Below are positions 17,422 through 26,400 of a stretch of DNA of 64,000 nucleotides, piece after piece; the first letter of the stretch is position 1, and every line of letters starts with the position of its first letter. The stretch spans positions 634,501 through 698,500 of the forward strand of contig NZ_LT827010.1 in the NCBI RefSeq assembly GCF_900119315.1. The letters are read 5' to 3'. A model generated the notes under the pieces. It saw only the letters and a program-made list of their open reading frames with translations. It did not search any database and was not told where the DNA came from. Source of the stretch: Actinoplanes sp. SE50/110 (GTDB lineage: Bacteria; Actinomycetota; Actinomycetes; Mycobacteriales; Micromonosporaceae). A program made the position numbers and the translations under genes.

Positions 17422-17440
17422 TGGTCACCATAGGTGACCA
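17422..17440. promoter_or_regulatory. Perfect inverted repeat upstream of secreted hydrolase
   Basis: TGGTCACC-ATA-GGTGACCA, 8-bp arms with a 3-base spacer, ends 37 bases before the hydrolase ATG. It has the size of a dimeric regulator site. The binding protein is unknown. Confidence 0.45.
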
Positions 17441-17477
17441 TCGGTGCGATGCCGTGGACAGCCGCCGGGAGCCCATC

Positions 17478-18461
17478 ATGATCAGCCGACCGCTTTCGCG
17501 CCTGCTCGCGCTGGCCACGCTGCTGCTCGGCACCCTCGCCGGGGTCGTCGCGGCCGGCCCGCCCACCGAAGCCGCCGTCCGCCCGCCGCGCGTCCTGCGC
17601 AACCTGGCCTACGCCCCCGCGCAGCCCGCCGGCAGCCATGGCCACTTGATCGACCTCTACCTCCCGGCCCAGCCCGCTACGACCCCGCGACCGCTTCTGA
17701 TCGTGATGGGTGGCAGCGGCTGGTTCGCCGACGACGGCAAGGGCTACGCCCCGGTTCTGGTCCCGTATTTCACCGCACACGGCTTCGCGGTGGCCGGCGT
17801 CTCCACCCGCTCCAGCTACCAGGCCAAGTTCCCGGCCCAGGTGGAGGACATCCAGGCGGCGATCCGCTGGCTGCGCGCCAACGCGGCCCGCTTCGAAGTC
17901 GACCGCGCCCGGATCGCCGTCCTCGGCGACTCGTCCGGCGGCTGGACCGCCCTGTGGGCCGGCTTCACCGACCCCGGCGTCCGCGCGGTCGTCGACCTGT
18001 ACGCCCCGATCGACTTCCTGGAGATGGACCCGCAAATGCTGCCCGGCGCGTGCGCGTCGTTCAATCGCGCCTTCCGGCTCGCCGACTGCCACATCGACGC
18101 CCGGTCACCCGAGTCGTCCCTGCTCGGTTGTGCGATCCTGAGCTGCCCGGAGCGGGTGGCCGAGGCGAACCCGCTGCACCGGATCACCCCCGCCGCCCCA
18201 CCGGTCCTGATCATCCACGGCACCCAGGACGCTCTGGTCCCGCTGGACCAGAGCGACATGCTCTTCGACGCCCTGCAGGCCGCGGCCGTCCCGGCGACGT
18301 ACTACACCGTCCCGGGAGTGGGTCACAACCGCGACATCGTCTCCCCACGGGCCGCCCGAGCCCGGGTCCGCCACACCACCCCGGCGCTGACCCCGGACGC
18401 GGCCCGCCCCACCTACGCCACCATCGAGACCTTCCTGCGCGCCGCCTTCCGGACGGGCTAG
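17478..18461 (+). CDS. Secreted alpha/beta hydrolase (BD-FAE/esterase-like)
   Basis: 327 residues with a Sec signal peptide of about 33 residues ending AGPPTEAA. The catalytic core shows 'LLIVMGGSGWFADDGKG' (oxyanion-hole region), the nucleophile elbow GDSSGG near residue 155, 'HGTQDALVP' supplying the acid, and 'GVGHNRD' with the catalytic His near the C-terminus. This fits the prolyl-oligopeptidase-like/esterase group that includes carbohydrate esterases. Extra Cys pairs (GACASF..ADCH, LGCAILSCPE) suggest disulfides. GGGAG is 7 bases before the ATG. The substrate is not predictable. Confidence 0.85.
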   Translation: MISRPLSRLLALATLLLGTLAGVVAAGPPTEAAVRPPRVLRNLAYAPAQPAGSHGHLIDLYLPAQPATTPRPLLIVMGGSGWFADDGKGYAPVLVPYFTAHGFAVAGVSTRSSYQAKFPAQVEDIQAAIRWLRANAARFEVDRARIAVLGDSSGGWTALWAGFTDPGVRAVVDLYAPIDFLEMDPQMLPGACASFNRAFRLADCHIDARSPESSLLGCAILSCPERVAEANPLHRITPAAPPVLIIHGTQDALVPLDQSDMLFDALQAAAVPATYYTVPGVGHNRDIVSPRAARARVRHTTPALTPDAARPTYATIETFLRAAFRTG

Positions 18462-18521
18462 CCGTGACCCCGGCGGCGTCCTCCTGCCGGGCATGACGTG
18501 TCGAGCGCCGGTCAGCAGGAA

Positions 18522-18704
18522 CAGGTGATCGAGGCGCAGATGGTGGACCGGCGCACCGGGTCGGGCAGATCCGCAACGTGACGGTGGTTCGCCTGGCGGC
18601 CCGGGACACCATCGAGGGGAAAGTGCCGGCTTTGCGGGCGCGCGAAGCCGCATTGTTCGCCGGCCGGTCTCTCCGCCGCCGACATCCGGGAACTCCGCGG
18701 CTGA
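18522..18704 (+). pseudogene. Ghost of the C-terminus of a SNF2-family helicase
   Basis: Three short frames match consecutively the end of SNF2 helicases. 'EAQMVDR' lies before a one-base loss near 18551. The next frame reads 'AHRVGQIRNVTVVRLAARDT' followed by IEGKV and REAALF, which is helicase motif VI and its tail. A third frame gives 'LSAADIRELRG' and a stop at 18702-18704, the usual SNF2 C-terminal ending. Two frameshifts and no upstream domains make this a decayed fragment of about 60 codons. The remainder of the helicase gene is absent from the window. Confidence 0.7.
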
Positions 18705-18733
18705 TCCGCCAGCCAACTGATCTTGAATAAAAG

Positions 18734-18747
18734 AATATCTAGATATT
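18734..18747. promoter_or_regulatory. 14-bp perfect AT-rich palindrome
   Basis: AATATCTAGATATT in otherwise GC-rich DNA, 26 bases before the ATG of the large secreted hydrolase. It could be an operator overlapping its promoter. Confidence 0.4.
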
Positions 18748-18773
18748 TGCGTCGGCCTACTAGAACGGGCCTC

Positions 18774-21467
18774 ATGCGAAAAATCTTGGTCGCCGCGATC
18801 GCGGCGAGCACGCTGCTGCTGGGCCTGCCGATGCCCGCCTCGGCGGATCCGCCGGGCAGCACGGCCGACGCGCTGCCCCGCGGATGGTCCCTGGAGCACC
18901 GGTCGCTGACCTGGACGAGCGATCGGGCCATCCGGACCGGTGACGCCGCGGTCGAGTTCTGGTCCGGGGATCGGCTGCTGGGACGGGCCCGGGGCACGCG
19001 TGACCCGCACGCGTTCACGCTGCCCGGAACCCCGCCCGGTGGGTTGAAGGACCTGCAGGTCAAGGTCGGCGGCAAGCGGGTGGACGCGGCCGCGCCGGCT
19101 TCGGTGCAGCGCCGGGCGGCGGGCTCGCCGGTCATCCCGCCGATCCTGCCGGCCAACCCGGTCGACCCGGGAGTGCCGGGGCCGTACCGGACCACGACCG
19201 GTGAATACCAGCTGCCGGGGGTGCACCTCTCCACCTACAAGGCCAAGGTCGAGATGCAGGCCGTCGTGGTGGCGCCGAAGGGCGCGCCCGGCAAGCGGCC
19301 GCTCGCGCTGTTCCTGCACGGCCGGCACTGGACCTGCTTCGCCGGCACCGACGAGAACGCGATCAGCGCCGACTGGCCGTGCGCCGCCGGCTCCGCGCCG
19401 GTGCCCAGTTACCGCGGCTACCTGCAGGCGCAGCAACTGCTGGCCTCGCAGGGCTACGTCACCGTGTCGATCTCGGCGAACGGGATCAACGCCCAGGACG
19501 ACGCGGACGCCGACGGCGGCGCGCAGGCGCGCTCGGCGCTCGTCCGGATGCACCTCGCACACTGGGCCGACTGGGCCGGCAGCGGCCGCCGGGCTGCGCC
19601 CGCGATCGTTCGCGCGGCGCCGCCCGCCGACCTGTCCCAGGTCCTGCTGATGGGTCACTCCCGGGGCGGCGAGGGGGTCAACCGGGCCGCGCTGGACAGC
19701 GTGAACCCGGCGCCGGGCGCGCACGACGACTACCAGGGCAAGGTGCGCTGGACGATTCGCGGCCTGCTGCTGATCGGGCCGACCGCGTTCGGGCAGAACC
19801 CGCAGCCCGACGTGCCGTCGGCGACGATCCTGCCGGGCTGCGACGGCGACGTCTCGGACCTGGAAGGCCAGATGTACGTCGACGCCACCCGCGGGCTCAG
19901 CTCCGGGCGGGCGCTGCACAGCGCGTTGCACGTGACCGGCGCCAACCACAACTACTTCAACACCGAGTGGACGCCGGGGCAGGCCGTCGGACCCGCCTTC
20001 GACGACTTCTCCAGCGAGACGCCCGACCCGCTGTGCACCCCGGGGACCGCCCCGGCGCGGCTCACCCCGCAGCAGGAGCAGACCGTCGGCGCCACGTACA
20101 TCGCGACCGCCGCCCGGGTGTTCCTCGGCGGCGACGACCGGGCCCGCCCGCTGCTCGACGGCTCCGGGGTGCGCGCCCGCTCGGCCGGCCCGGCCCGGGT
20201 GCTGAGCCACGCGCTCGGCGGCAACCGCCGCCCGGTGATCGTTCCGGACGCGGCGCTCACCGTCCGCGGCGCCCGGCTGTGCGACGAGGTCGCCACCGAC
20301 GCCGCCAAGGGCTGCCTGGACACCGACACGATCGCCGGTGCCTCGCCGCACTTCGTGCCGTTCGCCGTCCCGGAACCCGGCCGGGTCGCGGTCGCGCTCA
20401 ACGGCACCGGGACCGCCACGTTGCAGCCGGCCAAGCCGATGCCGGTGGCCGGTTCGCAGGCCCTGGCCCTGCGGCTGATCGTGCCGCCGAACGCGCCGGC
20501 CACCTCGTTCGCCGTCGCGGTCACCGACGACCACGGCCGGCGCACCGACCTCGGCCCGGCCACGGTCACCGGCATGCCCGGCACCGGCGTGACCACGTCG
20601 TACTGGGCCCAGGAGGTGCGGCTGCCGCTCCCGCGGACGGTCGGCACGGTGGCCCGGGTGGAGATCACCGCGCGTGGCAACCGCCCGGCGTGGCTGATCG
20701 ACGCCTGGGGCTGGCAGCCCGGCACCCCCGCCCCGCGACCGGCCGCGCTCGACCGGATCGACGTCGGCGACCTGACCGTCGCCGAGGGCGACTCCGGCAC
20801 CCGCACGCACAGCGTGCCGGTGCGGGTGCGCGGCCGGCAGGCGGCCGACGTCCGGCTGTTCCTGACCGACCCCGGCACGTCGGAGACCAAGTCGTGGGTG
20901 GCCCGGGTCAAGCCCGGCGACACCCGGATCTCGGTGCCGATCAAGGTCACCGGTGACACCGTGTACACCGGGGACCGGTCGTACCCGCTGACCGCCAAGG
21001 CCGTCCGGAACGCCGTGGTCGGCGACTACTCCGGTGGGGTCCGGGTGCGCGAGGACGACCCGATGCCCAAGGTCACCATCACGCCGGCCGTGGCCACCGC
21101 GACCGAGGGCTCGCCGCTGACCTGGACGGTGCACCTGTCGACGGTCGCCGGCGGTCCGGTGTACGTGGAGTTCGTGACGCAGGCTCCGCCGGCCGGGCCG
21201 GAGCTGTCGTCGACCGACGTCGACGCCCGCTGGTTCACCGACCAGACCGGTGAGGACCCGAAGCCGTCCCGGCCGCTGTCCGGCGCCGGCCTGCAGCTGT
21301 TCGTGGCGATCGAACCGGGGACCACGTCGCTCGCGGTGACGGTCCCGACGGTCGCCGACGGGGTGGCCGAGGGCGCCGAGCACGTCCGCTTCAAGACGCA
21401 GGTCTACCCGTCCGACTTCGGCGACCCGATCCCGCTCGGCGTGATCGACGGCACGGTCACCGACTGA
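18774..21467 (+). CDS. Large secreted alpha/beta hydrolase with Calx-beta-like C-terminus
   Basis: 897 residues. The signal peptide (about 25 residues, ending MPASA) begins at the ATG at 18774; the longer upstream frame is unlikely. Residues about 130-460 form an alpha/beta hydrolase: 'ALFLHGRHWTCF', the nucleophile elbow GHSRGGEG near 290, and 'VTGANHNYFNTEW' probably supplying His. Large insertions carry Cys residues. After a beta-rich linker domain (about 490-660), the C-terminus holds two Calx-beta-like modules ('TVAEGDSGTRTHSVPVRV' and 'TATEGSPLTWTVHL'), which bind Ca2+ and mediate adhesion in other proteins. The substrate is unknown. A strong terminator follows immediately. Confidence 0.8.
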   Translation: MRKILVAAIAASTLLLGLPMPASADPPGSTADALPRGWSLEHRSLTWTSDRAIRTGDAAVEFWSGDRLLGRARGTRDPHAFTLPGTPPGGLKDLQVKVGGKRVDAAAPASVQRRAAGSPVIPPILPANPVDPGVPGPYRTTTGEYQLPGVHLSTYKAKVEMQAVVVAPKGAPGKRPLALFLHGRHWTCFAGTDENAISADWPCAAGSAPVPSYRGYLQAQQLLASQGYVTVSISANGINAQDDADADGGAQARSALVRMHLAHWADWAGSGRRAAPAIVRAAPPADLSQVLLMGHSRGGEGVNRAALDSVNPAPGAHDDYQGKVRWTIRGLLLIGPTAFGQNPQPDVPSATILPGCDGDVSDLEGQMYVDATRGLSSGRALHSALHVTGANHNYFNTEWTPGQAVGPAFDDFSSETPDPLCTPGTAPARLTPQQEQTVGATYIATAARVFLGGDDRARPLLDGSGVRARSAGPARVLSHALGGNRRPVIVPDAALTVRGARLCDEVATDAAKGCLDTDTIAGASPHFVPFAVPEPGRVAVALNGTGTATLQPAKPMPVAGSQALALRLIVPPNAPATSFAVAVTDDHGRRTDLGPATVTGMPGTGVTTSYWAQEVRLPLPRTVGTVARVEITARGNRPAWLIDAWGWQPGTPAPRPAALDRIDVGDLTVAEGDSGTRTHSVPVRVRGRQAADVRLFLTDPGTSETKSWVARVKPGDTRISVPIKVTGDTVYTGDRSYPLTAKAVRNAVVGDYSGGVRVREDDPMPKVTITPAVATATEGSPLTWTVHLSTVAGGPVYVEFVTQAPPAGPELSSTDVDARWFTDQTGEDPKPSRPLSGAGLQLFVAIEPGTTSLAVTVPTVADGVAEGAEHVRFKTQVYPSDFGDPIPLGVIDGTVTD

Positions 21468-21470
21468 CCC

Positions 21471-21506
21471 GTGGATGCCCGGGGCGACCTCGCCCCGGGC
21501 ATCCAC
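21471..21506 (+). terminator. Strong hairpin terminator
   Basis: Perfect 15-bp stem (21471-21485 with 21492-21506) and 6-nt loop, 3 bases after the hydrolase stop. The following 270 bases up to the MarR stop hold no supported gene. Confidence 0.8.
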
Positions 21507-21776
21507 CCGGTCGGGAGGTGCGCCGGGCCGACTCGTCTCCGTCGCGGCGACCGGGGCGAGAACGGGGAGAAAGAGGAGCCTTGAAGAAGGCCTTGCTTGC
21601 CACTGGTCGACGGCATCCCCCTGCGGCGCATGCGACGACCGGGAAGGGAAGGTCGGTGGGAAGCGTCCCGCTGGCCGCCGGCATCGGCGGCAGGGGGCGG
21701 GCGGTGCCGGGGGTCAAGCTGGTGGCGGATGCCGGCAGCCGGCCGGGTGTCGGCGGCGTGACGCCGGTCGCAGCGG

Positions 21777-22250
21777 TCAGGCGGTGGCGGCCGGGAGGAT
21801 CTTTCCGGTGATCTCGCGGAGCTGATCGACCTCGGTCGCCGAGAGGTGGTCGAAGATCAGACGACGGACCTCGGCGACGTGGCCCGGAGCCGCCGCCTCC
21901 AGCACCGCCATGCCGGCCTCGGTCAGCGCCGCGATCTGGCCGCGCTTGTCGAACGGGCAGGCGCGGCGGCACAGCCAGCCGCGCTGTTCCAGGCTGGTGA
22001 CCGCGTGTGAGAGGCGGCTGGTGGTGGTGCCGACCATGCGGGCCAGATCGGTCATCCGCATCTGGTGGCCGGGGGCGGCGCTGAGGTTCGCCAGGATCTG
22101 GTAGTACGCGTGGGGGATGCCCGCGTCGTCGCGCAGCTGCCGGTCGAGGGCGCTGGGCAGCAGCATCAGCAGCTGGGTGAGGTTGAGCCAGGCGGCCATC
22201 TCGGGGCTGCTGAGCCAGCGGGTGTCGGTCGCGAGGGCATCCTGGGTCAT
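21777..22250 (-). CDS. MarR-family transcriptional regulator
   Basis: 157 residues with winged-helix motifs 'MRMTDLARMVGTTTSRLSHAVTSLEQRGWLCRRACPFDKRGQIAALTEAG'-type sequence at about 68-115 (recognition helix and basic wing), flanked by dimerisation helices. The ATG at 22250 overlaps the deaminase stop by 4 bases, so it is the last gene of the ribA-like operon. It probably autoregulates that operon through the paired TGAA-N2-TTCA sites upstream of the first gene. Confidence 0.9.
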   Translation of the reverse strand: MTQDALATDTRWLSSPEMAAWLNLTQLLMLLPSALDRQLRDDAGIPHAYYQILANLSAAPGHQMRMTDLARMVGTTTSRLSHAVTSLEQRGWLCRRACPFDKRGQIAALTEAGMAVLEAAAPGHVAEVRRLIFDHLSATEVDQLREITGKILPAATA

Positions 22251-22720
22251 GTCGTCTGCATCCCCATGACGTGGGCGTTGATATCGCGTACCGCCTCGCC
22301 CAGCGCGGCGATCTCGACCACCTGCACGCCGTGACCGAGCAGCGTCTCGACCCCGGTGCAGTCGGCGAAGTGCAGCGGTTCGCGCAGCGCCAGCACGACC
22401 CGGCGGATGCCGCTCGCCAGGATCAGCTCGGTGCAGGAGACCGGCCGGGACTTGCGGACGGTGCACGGCTCCAGCGAGGTGTAGAGGGTGGCGGCGCCCA
22501 GGTCGAAGCCGCGGCCGGCCAGTTTGGCCAGCGCCTCCTCCTCGGCGTGGAAGTGCGGGTCGGTCTCGCCGGTGTAGCCGGTGGCCATCGGGTTGCCGGC
22601 CGGGCCGACCACGACCGCGCCGACCGCGTAGTGGGTCGGCGACGGCGGGGAGAGCCGGGAGAGGTCGATGGCCGACCGGGTCCAGAAGAGGTCGGCCTCG
22701 GTCGCGTCGCGAAGCGTCAT
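22247..22720 (-). CDS. RibD-like cytidine/pyrimidine deaminase domain protein
   Basis: 157 residues forming only a zinc-dependent CDA-fold deaminase: HAEEEAL (His and catalytic Glu, near residues 64-70) and 'SLEPCTVRKSRPVSC' (two zinc Cys near 92-104). In riboflavin synthesis the RibD deaminase acts on the pyrimidine produced after GTP cyclohydrolase II; the reductase half of RibD is missing here. Sandwiched between a GTP cyclohydrolase II gene and MarR with 4-base overlaps on both sides, it probably converts the cyclohydrolase product or a derivative in a specialised pathway rather than housekeeping riboflavin synthesis. Confidence 0.85.
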   Translation of the reverse strand: MTLRDATEADLFWTRSAIDLSRLSPPSPTHYAVGAVVVGPAGNPMATGYTGETDPHFHAEEEALAKLAGRGFDLGAATLYTSLEPCTVRKSRPVSCTELILASGIRRVVLALREPLHFADCTGVETLLGHGVQVVEIAALGEAVRDINAHVMGMQTT

Positions 22721-23349
22721 GCGGCACCGGTCAGGTCGAGGGTGTGCGCGGTGTGGTCCCGCTTGGCGGCGAGGTACCGGGCGTTCGCCGGGGACAGGTG
22801 CACGCCCGTAGGCAGCTGCTCGGTCACCTCGACCCCGAGGGCGGCGAGCTGGCCGGCCTTGTCCGGGTTGTTGCTGAGCAGCCGGATCCGTTCGGCGCCC
22901 AGGGCGTGCAGCATCTGGGCGGCGGGGGTGTAGTCCCGCTCGTCCTCACCGTGGCCGAGGGCCAGGTTCGCCTGGTAGGTGTCGAGGCCGGTGTCCTGCA
23001 GCGCGTACGCGTCGAGTTTCGCGTACAGGCCGATGCCGCGACCCTCCTGGCGCAGGTAGAGCAGGATGCCGCCGGCCTCGGTGATCCGCTCGGCGGCCTC
23101 CCGCAGTTGCGGGCCGCAGTCGCAGCGCTGGCTGCCGAAGACATCGCCGGTGAGGCACTCGCTGTGCGGGCGGACCAGCGGGTTCGTCGCGTTCCGCCAG
23201 TCGCCGAGGCCGAGGGCGAGGTGCTCACGGCCGTCGGCGAGGCCGGTGAAGGTGAACACCTCCGCGGTGGTCGCGTAGCCGTCCGGGAACTCCAGCGGCA
23301 CGGTGACCCGGGTGCGGACCTGCGCCGCCTGTCCGATCGTCACTGTCAT
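22717..23349 (-). CDS. ribA: GTP cyclohydrolase II
   Basis: 210 residues. It opens the GTP imidazole ring, releasing formate and pyrophosphate, to give 2,5-diamino-6-ribosylamino-pyrimidinone phosphate. The zinc site is seen in 'ECLTGDVFGSQRCDCGPQL' (three Cys), with 'RQEGRGIGL' and 'LSNNPDK' also conserved. It is stand-alone, with no RibB (DHBP synthase) half. The ATG at 23349 is chosen for similarity; earlier in-frame codons lie in the operator region. First gene of a three-gene coupled operon with a RibD-like deaminase and MarR. Confidence 0.9.
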   Translation of the reverse strand: MTVTIGQAAQVRTRVTVPLEFPDGYATTAEVFTFTGLADGREHLALGLGDWRNATNPLVRPHSECLTGDVFGSQRCDCGPQLREAAERITEAGGILLYLRQEGRGIGLYAKLDAYALQDTGLDTYQANLALGHGEDERDYTPAAQMLHALGAERIRLLSNNPDKAGQLAALGVEVTEQLPTGVHLSPANARYLAAKRDHTAHTLDLTGAA

Positions 23350-23364
23350 CGCAACCCCCATAGG

Positions 23365-23416
23365 TTGTTGAAGTTTCACCAACACTATTCGCCGGTTGCT
23401 CTTGAAACTTCAACAA
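23365..23416. promoter_or_regulatory. Long inverted repeat / paired MarR operators upstream of ribA
   Basis: The 14-base arms TTGTTGAAGTTTCA (23365-23378) and TGAAACTTCAACAA (23403-23416) are perfect complements separated by 24 bases. Each arm itself contains the small dyad TGAA-N2-TTCA, so two MarR dimers could bind. It begins 16 bases upstream of the ribA ATG, covering the expected promoter. Confidence 0.65.
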
Positions 23417-23441
23417 GCAAGAGAGTGGGCTACATCACGGA

Positions 23442-23472
23442 GGCCGCGACCCAGAAAACCTGGATCGCGGCC
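23442..23472 (-). terminator. Hairpin terminator of the GT2-EAL gene
   Basis: Stem GGCCGCGA/TCGCGGCC extended by CCAG/CTGG across one mismatch, with a short A-rich loop, 12 bases after the stop at 23485. Confidence 0.65.
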
Positions 23473-23484
23473 CCCATCTCCAAC

Positions 23485-26400
23485 CTAGCGGCTGGTGGCG
23501 TCCGCCAGAGCCCGCTCCACCGGCACCGGCTTGCCCAGGTAGAAGCCCTGCCCCAGGCGGATGCCGCAGGCCCGCAGGGCATCGCGCTGCGGGGCCGACT
23601 CGATGCCCTCGGCGATCACCGTGCAGTCGTTCGCCTCGGCGAACTCCACCAGCGTGCGGATCGCCGCCTGCCGGGCCGCCGACGTCTCGATACCGGCCAG
23701 CGTGGCCGGGCCGAGCTTGAGGATCTCCGGTCGTAACGTCTCCATCCGGGACAGCGTGTCGAACCCGGCGCCCGCGTCGTCCACCGCGAACCGGGCCCCG
23801 GCCGGCAGCCGCTCCAGGTCACCGGCCTCCGGGCTGCGGAACTCCAGGACCAGCGGCCGGTTCGCCTCGTCCAGCAGCGGCGCCAGCTCGTGCGGCCGGC
23901 GCAACAGGTCGTTCGAGACGTTGACGGCCAGCCAGGCGCCGGCCGGCAGCGAATTCGCCGAGGCCAGCGCGGCCCGGATCAGTGCCGCGTCCAGGTCGAT
24001 GTGCAGGCCCTGGTCCTGTGCCGCGGCCAGGCTCAGCTGCGGGGTGCTGCCGTCGGCGAACCGGGTCAGCGCCTCGTAGCCGACGACGTCGCCGGACTCC
24101 AGCTCGAAGATCGGCTGGAACACGGTGAAGAAGTTGAACTCCTCGAACGAGTGCGACACGCTGGCCTTGCGGCCCCGGGTGACCGGCGCCTGGCTGGACC
24201 GGACCGCGACCATTCCGGAACCGCCCCGCTCGGCGCCGCCGTAGTGCAGCACCGACGCCCAGTCGCCGATCGCGCCGCCGCCGAGCGCGGCGGGGGCCGG
24301 AACCGAGCTGACCGGCGTGCCCGTGGCCTTGTTCTTCGGCTTCACCGGGCGGTACAGCCAGGCACGCAGATGGGCGAACAGGTCGATCAGGGTGTTGCCG
24401 AGACCGACGAACGCGATCATCGCGTACAGCGAGAGAAGGAGATTGAAACCGGCGAAGGCCAGGTTGTTCCAGAGCTTGTGCTGGACGTCGTGCACCACGG
24501 TATACCCGCAGAGCGCGATCAGGGCCAGCGGCGCCAGCAGGTAGAACGTCGCCGCGGTGGTCCGGTTGCGGACCTTCGGCGTCCGTTTGAACTGGCTCTT
24601 CTCGCCGGTCAGCAACTGCAGCAGCGAGGCGAAGCTACCGGACAGGTTCACCGGCAGCAGGATCAGGTTGAAGCCGTAGATGCGCAGCACGTCGAGCCGC
24701 TTGTAGCCGTTCGCCTTCAGGTCGCCGGCCATCATCATGAAATACGGCACCGACACCAGCAGCAGCACCGGGTTGAGCAGATCCTTGTTGAACGGGTAGA
24801 CCAGCATCACGACCAGGCACACGGAACTCCAGAAAATGGAGGCCATGTAGTTCACCCGCAGGAACAGCTCGCCGAACCGGTTCTTCTGCTCCCGCTTGTT
24901 GCGGGCCTTGAACTGGTCCTTCAGCCGGGACAGGATCAGCAGGCCGCCATTGGCCCAGCGCTGCCGCTGAATGCAGAGCGACCCGAAATCCGGCGGCGTC
25001 GCGCTGTACGCGAGCCGCTCCGGGTAGTTGTACAACGTCCAGCCGTGCACCCCGAGGTCGATGGTCGACTCGGTGTCCTCGATGACCGTGCGGTCCTGGA
25101 TGTAGCGCTTGATCTCCCAATCGCCCTCGTAGGCCGTCTCGCAGATGTCATCGAGAGCCTTCTTGCGGAGTACGGCGTTGGCCCCCACCCAGAACGTCGC
25201 GTCGTACTGCGTCATGCCCTGGTGCACGATGTGCTGAATGTCGGTGGTGGCCCCGGAGATCCGTTCCACCCGGGTCGCCGCCCCGGGGAAGGCGCTGTAC
25301 GGCGTCTGCGCCACCGCCACCCCTGCCGACGCGCCCTGCTCCATCATGTGTACCAGACGCAGCGCATAATCCGGCAGCAGCACACTGTCCGCGTCCAGGG
25401 TCAGCACATAATCCGGATTCGGCACGGTCAACTGGGCGCGACCCGGTCCGGCCGGCACCAGCGCCAGCCCCATCGGCGTACGCACCTCCTGGTAGCTGCC
25501 GCCCATCAGGCCGATGTAGCTGTTCAGGTTCATCGCCTTGTTCGGCTCGCCGGACAGCGACACGTACCGCTTGCGCTCGAAGCTCGTCATCGACACGCCG
25601 AAGATCGCCAGCAGCCGGCTGTACAGCTGCACCAACCGGGCCACCGGCAGGGTGGCGTTCTCCTCGGCGCCGGTCTCCAGCGCCTCGGCGATCGTCGACA
25701 ACTCCTCGGCCAGCGCGTTCAGGATGTGGTCGACGAAGAACGTGTCGGTGTGGTCGACCATCTCCTGCCGGTTCGCCAGCCCGTACAGCCAGCCGGTCGC
25801 GGCCCGGTACTCGGCGGCCAGCGCCCGCATGTCGTCGCTGGTCCCGACCCGTTGGCCGCGATCCGCGAGCGCCTGCTCGAACTGCTCGAACGCGGCCTGC
25901 GCCCGGTTGAACGGCACCGCGAGCTCCGCCTCGATCGCGCCGGGCAGCCGCCGGGCGGACAGCAGCAGATCCCGGGCCGACCGGGTCTTCGGCTGCTGCG
26001 GGTCGTCGATCAGCAGCACCACCCGCAGACCCGGGTACTCCTGCAGTGCGGCGGAGAGCAGCGTGGTCCGGACGACCCGCTCGTCCTCCTGGTACGACGG
26101 CACCAGCACGGTGACCGTCGGCGTCTTCGGCTCGGCCAGGAACGCGTCCAGCACGATCCGCGGCGACCGCTGATGCCCGCGACTGCGGTAGAAGAAGCCG
26201 ATCCGGGTGATCAGGTACGCCATCGCCGAGGCGGCGAGACCGGTGATCACCAGCATGTAGACGATCGCCTCGACCGCCAGCCGCGCGGTGCTCGCCCGGC
26301 CGACGATGAACTGCTCGAAAATCGTGTAGGCGAGATAGCCGGCCCAGACCGCGATGGTGAGCACGATCGCGAGCCGGCCGCGGGCGATCCGCCCCTCGGA

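Noticed and set aside
21518..21811. Possible small basic protein after the large hydrolase (a TTG start preceded by GAGGAG at 21581)
   Set aside because: It overlaps the convergent marR 3' end, is low complexity and has no family resemblance; too weak to annotate.
22250..23417. FMN riboswitch upstream of ribA
   Set aside because: Only 16 bases plus a MarR-type operator separate the ATG from the inverted repeat; no RFN-element conserved blocks are seen.
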